From Bacteroidales bacterium (lineage in GTDB: Bacteria; Bacteroidota; Bacteroidia; Bacteroidales; WCHB1-69), in contig JAISAD010000138.1 in the NCBI GenBank assembly GCA_031266895.1, forward strand, positions 1 to 8,343: a DNA stretch of 8,343 nucleotides, given 5' to 3'. A model generated the notes under the pieces. That model worked only from the letters and a program-made list of their open reading frames with translations. It had not been told where the DNA came from and ran no database searches. How positions within the stretch are numbered: the stretch's first letter is position 1; each line of letters starts with the position of its first letter. The translations under genes and the position numbers were made by a program. Shown here piece by piece: positions 1-7,048 of the stretch.

Positions 1-1409
1 CCGATTTGGCTGAAAATTCGGCCGTTAGAGGCTGCATGGTAATTAAACCCTATGGATATGCCCTTTGGGAAAATGTGCAGCGGGTTTTAGATAAGATGTT
101 TAAGGATACCGGACACAGCAACGCCTATTTTCCGCTTTTTATCCCGAAATCGTTTTTTAGCAAGGAGGCCAGCCATGTAGATGGCTTTGCAAAAGAGTGT
201 GCCGTAGTTACCCACTATCGCCTGAAAAATGCGCCTGATGGCAGCGGCATCACAGTAGATCCTGAAGCCAGGCTCGAAGAGGAGCTGATTGTGCGCCCCA
301 CCTCCGAAACCATTATTTGGGACACTTATCGCAACTGGATACAGTCGTACCGCGATTTGCCGGTGCTTTGCAACCAGTGGGCTAATGTGGTGCGCTGGGA
401 GATGCGAACGAGGCTCTTTTTGCGTACCGCCGAATTTTTGTGGCAGGAGGGGCATACCGCCCACGCTACTCGCGAAGAAGCCATTCGCGAAACCGAAACC
501 ATGCTGCATGTCTATGCCGATTTTGCCGAAAAGTATATGGCCATGCCGGTCATCAGAGGCATAAAATCGCCGAATGAACGCTTTGCTGGCGCCGAAAATA
601 CGCTTTGCATTGAGGCATTAATGCAGGATGGGAAGGCATTGCAGGCCGGCACTTCGCACTTTTTGGGGCAAAATTTTGCCAAGGCGTTCGATGTTAAATT
701 CTTAAACAGGGAAAATCAGCTGGAATATGTATGGGCTACCTCGTGGGGCGTATCTACCCGCCTGATTGGGGCGCTCATTATGAGCCATTCCGATGACCAC
801 GGGCTGGTACTTCCTCCAAAGCTGGCGCCGCTGCATGTGGCCATTATTCCCATATATAAAAATGAAGAACAGCTGGCGCAGATAAACGCTGTAGCCGAAA
901 CGTTAATAGAAAAGTTGAAAGCCAGAAATATCAGCGCAAAATACGATAATGACGATTCGAAGCGTGCCGGCTGGAAATTTAATGAATATGAGATGAAAGG
1001 GGTGCCGGTGCGCGTTACTGTCGGGCTGCGCGATCTTGAAAACGGAGAGGCTGAGGTGTGTCGTCGCGACACGCTGACCAAAAGCATGCTTAAGCTGGAT
1101 ACGCTGGATGTTGCCATTGAAGAGCTGCTGACCGACATTCAACAATCGCTCTTTAACCGCGCCTTGCAGTTTCGTGAAGCCCACACCACTCAAGCCGATA
1201 CCTGGGAAGAGTTTATTGATATTCTGGACAGCAGGGGAGGCTTTGTATATGCCCACTGGGATGGCACTGCCGAAACCGAAGAAAAAATTAAGGAGCTGGC
1301 CAAGGCAACGATTCGCTGTATCCCGTTTGACAATCCGCAAGAAGCCGGCCGCTGCATCCTTACCGGCAAGCCCTCGCGTGAGCGGGTGCTGTTTGCGCGA
1401 GCCTATTGA
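1..1409 (+). CDS. proS: Prolyl-tRNA synthetase, archaeal/eukaryotic-like type, 5' end missing
   Basis: Class II aminoacyl-tRNA synthetase that charges tRNA-Pro with proline in the cytoplasm. The reading frame is open to the left edge (first full codon at nt 3); about 25 N-terminal residues are probably outside, judging from the usual family length near 490. Numbering from the codon at nt 6: the proline/ATP-site segment RPTSE lies at 97-101, motif 2 with RWEMR at 130-134 running into FLWQEGHTAH, the AGTSHFLGQNF segment at 214-224, and motif 3 around 248-275 with Arg252. An anticodon-binding domain follows (about 277-375), then a C-terminal domain ending in the typical RVLFARAY with terminal Tyr. 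There is no YbaK-type editing insertion, as expected for this type. Only two Cys (438, 450) are seen in the C-terminal domain, which binds zinc through four Cys in some relatives. The TTG at nt 6 is not taken as a start. A probable terminator follows directly. Confidence 0.96.
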   Translation, partial: DLAENSAVRGCMVIKPYGYALWENVQRVLDKMFKDTGHSNAYFPLFIPKSFFSKEASHVDGFAKECAVVTHYRLKNAPDGSGITVDPEARLEEELIVRPTSETIIWDTYRNWIQSYRDLPVLCNQWANVVRWEMRTRLFLRTAEFLWQEGHTAHATREEAIRETETMLHVYADFAEKYMAMPVIRGIKSPNERFAGAENTLCIEALMQDGKALQAGTSHFLGQNFAKAFDVKFLNRENQLEYVWATSWGVSTRLIGALIMSHSDDHGLVLPPKLAPLHVAIIPIYKNEEQLAQINAVAETLIEKLKARNISAKYDNDDSKRAGWKFNEYEMKGVPVRVTVGLRDLENGEAEVCRRDTLTKSMLKLDTLDVAIEELLTDIQQSLFNRALQFREAHTTQADTWEEFIDILDSRGGFVYAHWDGTAETEEKIKELAKATIRCIPFDNPQEAGRCILTGKPSRERVLFARAY

Positions 1410-1460
1410 TTGAGAATCCAATAAAGATGCCCGGCTATTTATTATATCTCAATTTTTTTT
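1409..1460 (+). terminator. Probable intrinsic terminator of proS
   Basis: A two-step hairpin begins at the last base of the proS stop codon. ATTGAGA (1409-1415) pairs with TCTCAAT (1447-1453). Inside, AATAAA (1420-1425) pairs with TTTATT (1438-1443), leaving a 12-nt loop. A run of T follows to 1460. The stem is A/T-rich with an internal loop, so it is weaker than a classic terminator, but its position and T-run fit. The T-run also borders the secDF promoter. Confidence 0.5.
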
Positions 1461-1461
1461 G

Positions 1462-1469
1462 TATATTTG
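1462..1469 (+). promoter_or_regulatory. Bacteroidota-type -7 promoter box for secDF
   Basis: TATATTTG matches the TAnnTTTG box of the major Bacteroidota sigma factor and is preceded by a T-tract and a G. No convincing TTG -33 element is seen 17-23 nt upstream. Initiation a few bases after the box would give a leader of roughly 50 nt before the ATG at 1528. The leader is A/T-rich without a Shine-Dalgarno sequence; CTAAT and ATTAG just before the start could form a small weak hairpin. Confidence 0.6.
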
Positions 1470-1527
1470 CAGCCTTAAAATTTAAAGCGATTATTTTTAC
1501 AATTTATTACTAATCAAATAATTAGAA

Positions 1528-4500
1528 ATGCGAAACAAAGGTATTATTCTGTTTTTTTCAATACTGATAGCGCTAACTTGCCTGTATTGCCTGTCATTCT
1601 CATTTGTAACATGGAGAGTGGAAAAGAAAGCAAATGATTATGCCAGCGATCCGGCCGCCTACACAGAAGTGGGTGCTATGGCTCATGGCGATAAAATGCG
1701 GGAAAAGCAACTTACAGATTCCATCTTCAACCAGAGAGAGAGCAATTTTTTAACCAGAATGAATGACTCTACCGTCTTTATAGGATTTACCTATAAAGAG
1801 TGTAAATATAAGGAAGTGAATTTGGGCTTGGACTTGAAAGGCGGAATGAATGTAACATTGGAAATTTCACTGCCTGATGTGCTTAACAGTTTGGCTACCA
1901 ATACAGACGATCCATTATTTAAAGCCGCTTTTGATAAGGCTATAGTCGAGCATAAAGGCGGACAGGATGATTTTGTGGATCTTTTTGTAAAGAATTTTAA
2001 TGCGGAAAAAAGTGTGCAAAACATGCCGAATGCTAACCTGCGCACCTATTTTGGCGAGCGTTCCAACCTGAAAAATGCTACAGATGCACAACTTGTACAA
2101 TTCATCAAAACGGAATCGGACGAAATTGTAGATAGAACTTTTAAAATTCTGCGTACCCGCATTGACCGTTTTGGAGTGGCTCAGCCTAACATTCAGCGTA
2201 TTCAGGGAGGTAGAATTTTGGTGGAGCTGCCCGGTATTAAAGAGCCGGAACGCGTTACCGAAATGCTGAAAAGCACAGCTAAGCTGGAGTTTTGGGAAGT
2301 CTATAACGACATGGTAAACAGTCAGACTATTCAAATGCGCTTTGCTGCTGCCGACCAGATGCTGAAAAAAGAGCTGGATGCTAAGCGGGCACTGTTAAAA
2401 GACACTACTGTTATGCTCGCTTCCGATACTACCGCTGTTGCCGATACTGCCAATGTAATTGCAGCATTAGGCCTTGAGGAAGAGGAGGATGAAGATATGA
2501 TGGACTCCGGCCTGGGCGCTATCCTGAGCCTTGCGGTTCAAGGGGCGCAAGACGGCATTACTATTGGCTATTTTAGAGAAGCCGATCAAAAGGAGGTGGA
2601 TAGATTGCTGCCCGAATTGCAGCGGTTGTTGGGCGATAAAAATGTGGTATTCTACTGGGGTAGCCCCGAAAAGCGCTTTGGCAATTACTATCCGCTGGTG
2701 CCATTAAAAAGAAACAGCGAAAAAATAGGACCGAAATTGAGTTCCGAAACGGTAGGTGGTGCTCGCGTGGTTCGTACCGCCCGTCAGGATGTGAATCAAA
2801 ATAACCAGGTGGTGGTAACCATGCAAATGGAAGATCAGGCCGCAGATGAATGGCGCAGAATTACCCGCGCAGCAGTAGATAATAGCACCAAAACAACCTA
2901 TATAGCTGTTGTTTTGGATAATTTCGTCTATTCCTTTCCTACAATCAAGTCGGAAATTCCTAACGGAAGTTCTGAAATTTCAGGCTCATTTACCATTGAT
3001 GAAGCTAAGGATTTGGCCACTGTGCTAAATTCCGGTAATTTGGAAGCCCGTGTTAATATTGTGCAATCGGAGGTAGTAGGCCCTACACTTGGTAAGGAGT
3101 CCATTAATTCAGGTTTCTTTTCATTTCTGCTGGCTTTTATTCTGGTACTGCTCTATATGTTTATCTACTACAGCCGCGCAGGCTTGGTAGCCGACATTGC
3201 GCTTTTTGCCAACATATTCTTTATACTGGGCGTGCTGGCCTCGCTGGGTGCGGTGCTCACACTACCAGGTATTGCGGGTATAGTGCTTACTCTGGGTATG
3301 GCGGTAGATGCCAACGTAATTATCTTTGAGCGTGTGCGCGAAGAGCTGCGTGGAGGTAAAAGCTTGCGTGTGGCGGTGGACGAAGGCTTTAAAAATGCCT
3401 ACTCTGCTATTATTGATGGTAATGTTACCACTTTAATTACCGGTGTAGTGCTTTATATTTTTGGTTCGGGTCCCGTGCAGGGTTTTGCCACAACCCTCTG
3501 TATTGGTATCCTGTCCTCACTCTTTACGGCTATCTTTATTTCAAGGCTTATCTTTGAAAGAAGACTGGCCAAAGGTAAAGATATCACTTTCGGACGGTCT
3601 TTTACCATCAATACTTTTGTACACGCTAGTTTCGACTTCCTCAAAAATAGAAAATATTTCTACATCCTGTCGGGAGTGCTCTCCATTATTGCCATTATTT
3701 CATTCTGCACCTTGAAGCTGGAACCGGGGATTGACTTCACCGGTGGTCGCAACTATGTGATTCGTTTCGATGAGGAGGTGAAAACCAATGAGGTAAGACT
3801 GGCTATTGCACAGGAGTTTGGAGGTAATCCTGAAGTAAAAACATTTGGCAGCAACAACCAGATTCGCATCACTACCAATTATAAAATCGACGAAAATGAC
3901 TCAAGAATAGATAGAGAGTGTGAACTCAAGCTGTATAATGCATTAAAAGGATTTTATGCCAAGAGCGACCTCAGCGAAAGCGATTTCTGCCAGCAAATAG
4001 ATCCGCGTGGCATTCAAAGCTATCAAAAAGTACAGCCCACCGTAGCGCGCGAGCTGTTAATGGATGCCGTTTGGGCGGTATTAATCTCTCTGATATTAAT
4101 CTTTATCTATATCGCGATACGGTTTAAAAACTGGCAATTCGGCATGGGTGGCGTCATCTCTCTGGTGCACGACTCCATGCTAACAATTGGTCTCTTCTCG
4201 CTGTTCTACAAGGTGATGCCTTTCTCTATGGAAATAGACCAGTCTTTTATTGCCGCTATTTTGACGGTAATCGGATACTCGATCAATAATGTCGTAATTA
4301 TTTTTGACCGTGTTCGTGAAAACCTGGCTTTGTATCCCAAGCGTCCGAATTATCAGAACTTTAACGCAGCAATCAACAGTACCTTGGGGCGTACCGTAAA
4401 TACGGCAGGCACTACCATTGTGGTATTGGTGGCTATCTTTATCTTTGGCGGTGAAGTGATTAGAGGTTTTATCTTCGCTATGGGCGCCGGTATTATCCTG

Positions 4501-4602
4501 GGGACCTATTCGGCTATTTTTATCTCTAATCCGCTGGCTTATGATATGATTAGAAGTCGTAACGGCAAAGTAAGGCGCAGTAAAATTGAACTGTTAAAAT
4601 AG
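1528..4602 (+). CDS. secDF: Fused protein translocase subunit SecDF
   Basis: Inner-membrane accessory of the SecYEG channel that uses the ion gradient to help pull exported proteins across. SecD and SecF are joined in one 1,024-residue chain, the usual Bacteroidota form. SecD half: TM1 at about 5-27, GLDLKGG at 100-106, large periplasmic P1 region to about 520, then a membrane bundle (about 525-675) with GMAVDANVIIFERVREE; Asp594 matches the conserved proton-path Asp. SecF half: TM at about 709-728, GIDFTGG at 734-740, a smaller periplasmic domain, then a bundle from about 843 with VIGYSINNVVIIFDRVREN (914-932), and Arg955 in GRT matching the conserved SecF Arg. Odd points: Asn921 sits where SecF normally has Asp, and P1 carries an acidic stretch at 317-326. 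The ATG at 1528 opens a normal N-terminal membrane anchor (charged MRNK, then hydrophobic). It has its own promoter and a downstream terminator, so it is probably monocistronic. Confidence 0.97.
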   Translation: MRNKGIILFFSILIALTCLYCLSFSFVTWRVEKKANDYASDPAAYTEVGAMAHGDKMREKQLTDSIFNQRESNFLTRMNDSTVFIGFTYKECKYKEVNLGLDLKGGMNVTLEISLPDVLNSLATNTDDPLFKAAFDKAIVEHKGGQDDFVDLFVKNFNAEKSVQNMPNANLRTYFGERSNLKNATDAQLVQFIKTESDEIVDRTFKILRTRIDRFGVAQPNIQRIQGGRILVELPGIKEPERVTEMLKSTAKLEFWEVYNDMVNSQTIQMRFAAADQMLKKELDAKRALLKDTTVMLASDTTAVADTANVIAALGLEEEEDEDMMDSGLGAILSLAVQGAQDGITIGYFREADQKEVDRLLPELQRLLGDKNVVFYWGSPEKRFGNYYPLVPLKRNSEKIGPKLSSETVGGARVVRTARQDVNQNNQVVVTMQMEDQAADEWRRITRAAVDNSTKTTYIAVVLDNFVYSFPTIKSEIPNGSSEISGSFTIDEAKDLATVLNSGNLEARVNIVQSEVVGPTLGKESINSGFFSFLLAFILVLLYMFIYYSRAGLVADIALFANIFFILGVLASLGAVLTLPGIAGIVLTLGMAVDANVIIFERVREELRGGKSLRVAVDEGFKNAYSAIIDGNVTTLITGVVLYIFGSGPVQGFATTLCIGILSSLFTAIFISRLIFERRLAKGKDITFGRSFTINTFVHASFDFLKNRKYFYILSGVLSIIAIISFCTLKLEPGIDFTGGRNYVIRFDEEVKTNEVRLAIAQEFGGNPEVKTFGSNNQIRITTNYKIDENDSRIDRECELKLYNALKGFYAKSDLSESDFCQQIDPRGIQSYQKVQPTVARELLMDAVWAVLISLILIFIYIAIRFKNWQFGMGGVISLVHDSMLTIGLFSLFYKVMPFSMEIDQSFIAAILTVIGYSINNVVIIFDRVRENLALYPKRPNYQNFNAAINSTLGRTVNTAGTTIVVLVAIFIFGGEVIRGFIFAMGAGIILGTYSAIFISNPLAYDMIRSRNGKVRRSKIELLK

Positions 4603-4652
4603 ATTGTAGAGTAATTAAAAAGATTTTTTTCATAAGTTTTCATTTTTGGAAG

Positions 4653-4682
4653 AATCCTCACTTTAGTGGGGATTTTCCTTTT
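4653..4682 (+). terminator. Intrinsic terminator after secDF
   Basis: AATCCTCACT (4653-4662) pairs over its whole length with AGTGGGGATT (4665-4674), with one T-G wobble; in practice a CAC/GTG-closed loop of TTTA. It is followed by TTTTCCTTTT on the plus strand. It lies about 50 nt after the secDF stop. The T-run touches the stop codon of the convergent gene (4681-4683). On the minus strand the hairpin is followed by CTTCC rather than a T-run, so it probably works mainly for secDF. Confidence 0.85.
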
Positions 4683-5451
4683 ATGCGTTAAACTCAATCA
4701 AAATCTTGTCTTCCATTCGGATGCCGGTGAGAGGCACAATATTGCCATGAGGCATTTTTAACTCTATATAACCCATAATGTTGGGAGCTAAATAGCATTG
4801 CAGGTTATGGGTTACAGTTTGAGCGCTGTAATGCTCGGTGGTTATGGCTACGCTGGGCAGCGTAGCTTTGAAAGGATGCCCTTTTCCGGATCTGTGGAAG
4901 AGTGATACCGGAATATTGGTAATGGCATTGCCGTCAGAATCCACATAGAGAATATTTCCTTCAATAGTCCTGGTATGGCTGTTGAAAGAAGCCTTGTGAT
5001 CGTGGGCATGCTTTAGAATGTGGGGTTTAGCATGTGCCTCTATTTCGCCCTGCAAAAACCAGTCAACAACTTGTGCTATTTTGGCGATAAGTGTATGATT
5101 TTCTGTTTTCACATCATTATAAATGAGGGATCTGCAATGTTCTGCATCTAAAAAAAGACTGAAAATGCCATTGTCGGCGCCGATAAAATGGTGTCCGTTG
5201 CACGAAACCAGTACCGGCAATGCATCAGGCATACGCAAACAGTTGGTATAAATAAGATGTAGTGTCCCTTCAGGAAATGCACCGTAGCTGCCCGACAGCA
5301 AAAAAGCGGTTTGTGTAAAACTGCCTAATGCCACTGTATGGGTAATATCTGCCAGCTGTACGTCATGAGGTAATGATAAGAGGCCGGCTTTGATAAGGCT
5401 AACGTATGGATCTCTGAGTTTCAGGTCGCTAATTAAAGTTAATATTTGCAT
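4681..5451 (-). CDS. DUF62-family protein (SAM hydrolase/halogenase-like), divergent active site
   Basis: Member of the family that includes SAM hydrolase (adenosine-forming) and the SAM-dependent fluorinase/chlorinase; characterised hydrolases split SAM into adenosine and methionine. The 256 residues give the normal two-domain length. N-terminal signature SDLKLRDPYV (8-17) resembles the SAM-ribose-binding (S/T)D-x(4)-D segment, with Asp9 and Asp14. ADITHTV (34-40), FPEGTLHLI (59-67) and FIGADNGIFSLF (89-100) are family hallmarks. The C-terminal barrel contains YVDSDGNAITNI (169-180). Odd: the VVDPGVGxxRR motif holding the catalytic Asp and Arg of studied hydrolases reads IYTNCLRMPDA (67-77) here, with Asn70 in the Asp position, and the THG-type His segment is not clear. 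My recollection is that many Bacteroidota members differ here too. Activity on SAM is thus an inference. The ATG at 5451 has no Shine-Dalgarno sequence; a promoter box lies 35 nt upstream. Convergent with secDF. Confidence 0.88.
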   Translation of the reverse strand: MQILTLISDLKLRDPYVSLIKAGLLSLPHDVQLADITHTVALGSFTQTAFLLSGSYGAFPEGTLHLIYTNCLRMPDALPVLVSCNGHHFIGADNGIFSLFLDAEHCRSLIYNDVKTENHTLIAKIAQVVDWFLQGEIEAHAKPHILKHAHDHKASFNSHTRTIEGNILYVDSDGNAITNIPVSLFHRSGKGHPFKATLPSVAITTEHYSAQTVTHNLQCYLAPNIMGYIELKMPHGNIVPLTGIRMEDKILIEFNA

Positions 5452-5486
5452 TTACGATTTATAATTTGCGAAAAAATATTATCGGA

Positions 5487-5494
5487 CAAAAATA
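5487..5494 (-). promoter_or_regulatory. Bacteroidota-type -7 promoter box for the DUF62 gene
   Basis: Read on the minus strand the box is TATTTTTG (TAnnTTTG), preceded by TTTTTTTCG. The same 18-nt core occurs before the rlmB-like gene at 7836-7853. The box ends 35 nt before the ATG at 5451, giving a leader of about 25-30 nt. No clear -33 TTG is seen. It suggests that this gene can be transcribed apart from miaA upstream. Confidence 0.58.
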
Positions 5495-5566
5495 CGAAAA
5501 AAATATTTTGCAGTATAAAACATTGGCTACCAATATTAATTACTTGACAAGTAGCTGTTTTGGGAA

Positions 5567-5594
5567 AACTGTCTCCCCTCAAAAAGAGGCAGTT
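5567..5594 (-). terminator. Possible weak terminator after miaA
   Basis: On the minus strand AACTGCCTC (5594-5586), a TTTTT loop (5585-5581), GAGG (5580-5577), five unpaired bases, then CAGTT (5571-5567) form a bulged hairpin, followed by TTCCC. It lies 15 nt after the miaA stop. The T-run is short and the bulge large, so termination may be partial. A second hairpin overlaps it (5555-5571). Confidence 0.4.
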
Positions 5595-5609
5595 ATCCAT
5601 TTTTAAGGA

Positions 5610-6530
5610 TTATTGTTTGTCGATTCTGCTCAGGATTTTCTGTAAAATTTCCTCTGTTGACAAGGCTATATCTAACCAGTGAATTTGGCATCCTGCCCGC
5701 TCCATTTTCCTGAACCACGTCATTTGACGTTTGGAAAATTGGTGGATAGCCACGTTAAGGCGCTGTACCATAAGTTCGTAAGATATCTGACCCTGCAAAT
5801 AGAGGGTGATAAACTTATATTCCAATCCGTATCTTATTAGTTGATTAGGGTTTACACTATTGTTCATTAACTGTTGCACCTCTTCAATCATGCCTTGTGC
5901 CAAACGGGCATGTAGCCGTTGGGTAATACGGCTGCGAATGATATTGCGGTCGCCATGCAGGCCGAAAACGATAGAAGGAACAGGTTTTGCGGCAGCCTCT
6001 AATTCGGGATGCTGCTGGTAGTAATGCTCTATTTCGAGAGCACGCAATAGTCGGGTGCGCTCACAGGAGTCGGTGTGGTTGTGAAGTACACGCATCTTTT
6101 CAAGTTGCGCTATCAGCGCCTCATCGCTTTGGGTTTCCCATTGGGTTCGCAGGTCAGGATTTTCTGGCACCGGAAAGAGCTTGTAGCCGGAGAGCAACGC
6201 CTCAATATACATGCCGCTGCCACCGCATAAAATGGGTTGCCTGTTTCGTGCTTCAATGTCAGCGAGCGCCTTTTTAGCTGCTTGCTGGTAGCGAAAAACG
6301 TTATATTCGATACCCGGTTCTACGCAATCCAACAGATGATATTTAATTTGCTGCCCTCCTTCAACAGTATAATCATCCAAATCCTTGCCTGTGCCAATAT
6401 CCATGCGGCGGTAGAGCTGACGGGAATCGGCACTTACAATTTCTCCATCCAGGCGTTGCGCCAATGCCACGGCAACTTTTGTTTTGCCGGTAGCGGTGGG
6501 TCCGAGAATGGTAACTAATTTTCGTTTCAT
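5610..6530 (-). CDS. miaA: tRNA dimethylallyltransferase
   Basis: Transfers the dimethylallyl group from DMAPP to N6 of A37 in tRNAs reading codons that begin with U; the product is i6A37, the substrate of MiaB. The 306 residues are full family length. P-loop GPTATGKT at 10-17, DSRQ with the probable general-base Asp at 35-38, MDIGTGK at 43-49, YHLLD and EYNVFRYQ around 64-81, GGSGMYIE at 103-110, RLLRALEIE at 160-168, GLEYKF at 235-240 and FSKRQMTWFRK at 265-275 are all in family order. Variants such as MDIGTGKDLDDY (rather than MDIGTAKP) and GGSGMY (rather than GGTGLY) point to one of the two MiaA paralogues found in many Bacteroidota. Its ATG overlaps the TGA of the phosphoesterase by 4 nt (ATGA), so translation is probably coupled. 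It is the last gene of the rlmB-like operon. Confidence 0.95.
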   Translation of the reverse strand: MKRKLVTILGPTATGKTKVAVALAQRLDGEIVSADSRQLYRRMDIGTGKDLDDYTVEGGQQIKYHLLDCVEPGIEYNVFRYQQAAKKALADIEARNRQPILCGGSGMYIEALLSGYKLFPVPENPDLRTQWETQSDEALIAQLEKMRVLHNHTDSCERTRLLRALEIEHYYQQHPELEAAAKPVPSIVFGLHGDRNIIRSRITQRLHARLAQGMIEEVQQLMNNSVNPNQLIRYGLEYKFITLYLQGQISYELMVQRLNVAIHQFSKRQMTWFRKMERAGCQIHWLDIALSTEEILQKILSRIDKQ

Positions 6531-7033
6531 AGCGGCATGCTATTGTCCCGTTTCATGTCATATACATCCAAATGACTTATATTTTTGCCGTTGATTTCAA
6601 AACGTACCATGGTAAGGCTGCGATGAATGCCCATTTTGCCGGCGGCACCGGGGTTAATAAAGAGCATTTTATTAGATTCGTCGTATTTAATCAATAAAAT
6701 GTGAGAATGGCCGGCGACAAAAACAGTAGGACTCTCTTCGCGAATAATTTTGCGGGCGGTTTCGGAGTAGTGCCCCGGGTTTCCGACTATATGCATCAGG
6801 GCTATTTTATGCTTTTCGCACTTGAATATTTGATATTCGGGATATTTATTGCGCATTGACCAGCTGTCGCAATTGCCCCATACTGCGACTACAGGAGCGA
6901 TTGTCTCCAATTCTGTGAGCACATCCATAGTACCAACATCGCCCGCGTGCCATATTTGGTTGCATTCTTTAAAAAACTCGAAAGCCGATGGCGGTAAAAA
7001 GCCGTGTGTATCCGATAAAACTCCTATTTTCAT
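6527..7033 (-). CDS. YfcE/MJ0936-type metallophosphoesterase
   Basis: Small calcineurin-like phosphodiesterase/phosphatase of the YfcE/MJ0936 group, a soluble enzyme with two metal ions; the natural substrate is not shown by the sequence. From the ATG at 7033 it is 168 residues, normal for the group. All metal-binding motifs are present in order: SDTHG (Asp8, His10), HAGDVG (Asp32), GNCD (Asn54), the MH of LMHIVGNPG (His81) and GHSH (His109, His111), followed by INPGAAG (126-132), typical of the group. A TTG two codons upstream (7039) is possible but the ATG gives the standard MKIGVLSDTHG start. It begins 15 nt after the rlmB-like stop and overlaps miaA by 4 nt, so it is co-transcribed with two RNA-modification genes. 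This suggests, but does not prove, a link with nucleotide or RNA metabolism. Confidence 0.92.
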   Translation of the reverse strand: MKIGVLSDTHGFLPPSAFEFFKECNQIWHAGDVGTMDVLTELETIAPVVAVWGNCDSWSMRNKYPEYQIFKCEKHKIALMHIVGNPGHYSETARKIIREESPTVFVAGHSHILLIKYDESNKMLFINPGAAGKMGIHRSLTMVRFEINGKNISHLDVYDMKRDNSMPL

Positions 7034-7048
7034 GTGCAAAAAAAATGT

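Noticed and set aside
903..1421. Minus-strand open frame of 172 codons opposite proS
   Set aside because: It lies fully opposite a clearly conserved synthetase and has no family motifs; it is a shadow of proS codon use.
1915..2334. Minus-strand open frame of 139 codons opposite secDF
   Set aside because: No recognisable domain, no promoter or ribosome-site context, and it is antisense to conserved SecD sequence.
4603..4683. Bidirectional terminator serving the DUF62 gene as well
   Set aside because: After the hairpin the minus strand reads CTTCC then AAAAA, with no T-run, so support for termination in that direction is poor.
5469..5507. Imperfect direct repeat CGAAAAAATATT / CGAAAAAAATATT 26 nt apart
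   Set aside because: The sequence is A/T-rich with low complexity; one copy belongs to the promoter T-tract and two copies are too few to suggest an operator or CRISPR.
5541..5553. Palindrome TACTTGACAAGTA as an operator
   Set aside because: It has only 5-bp arms, lies upstream of the predicted promoter rather than on it, and no second copy is seen in the window.
7034..7039. Upstream TTG start for the metallophosphoesterase
   Set aside because: It adds only Met-His before the standard MKIGVLSDTHG start; the ATG at 7033 is the better choice.
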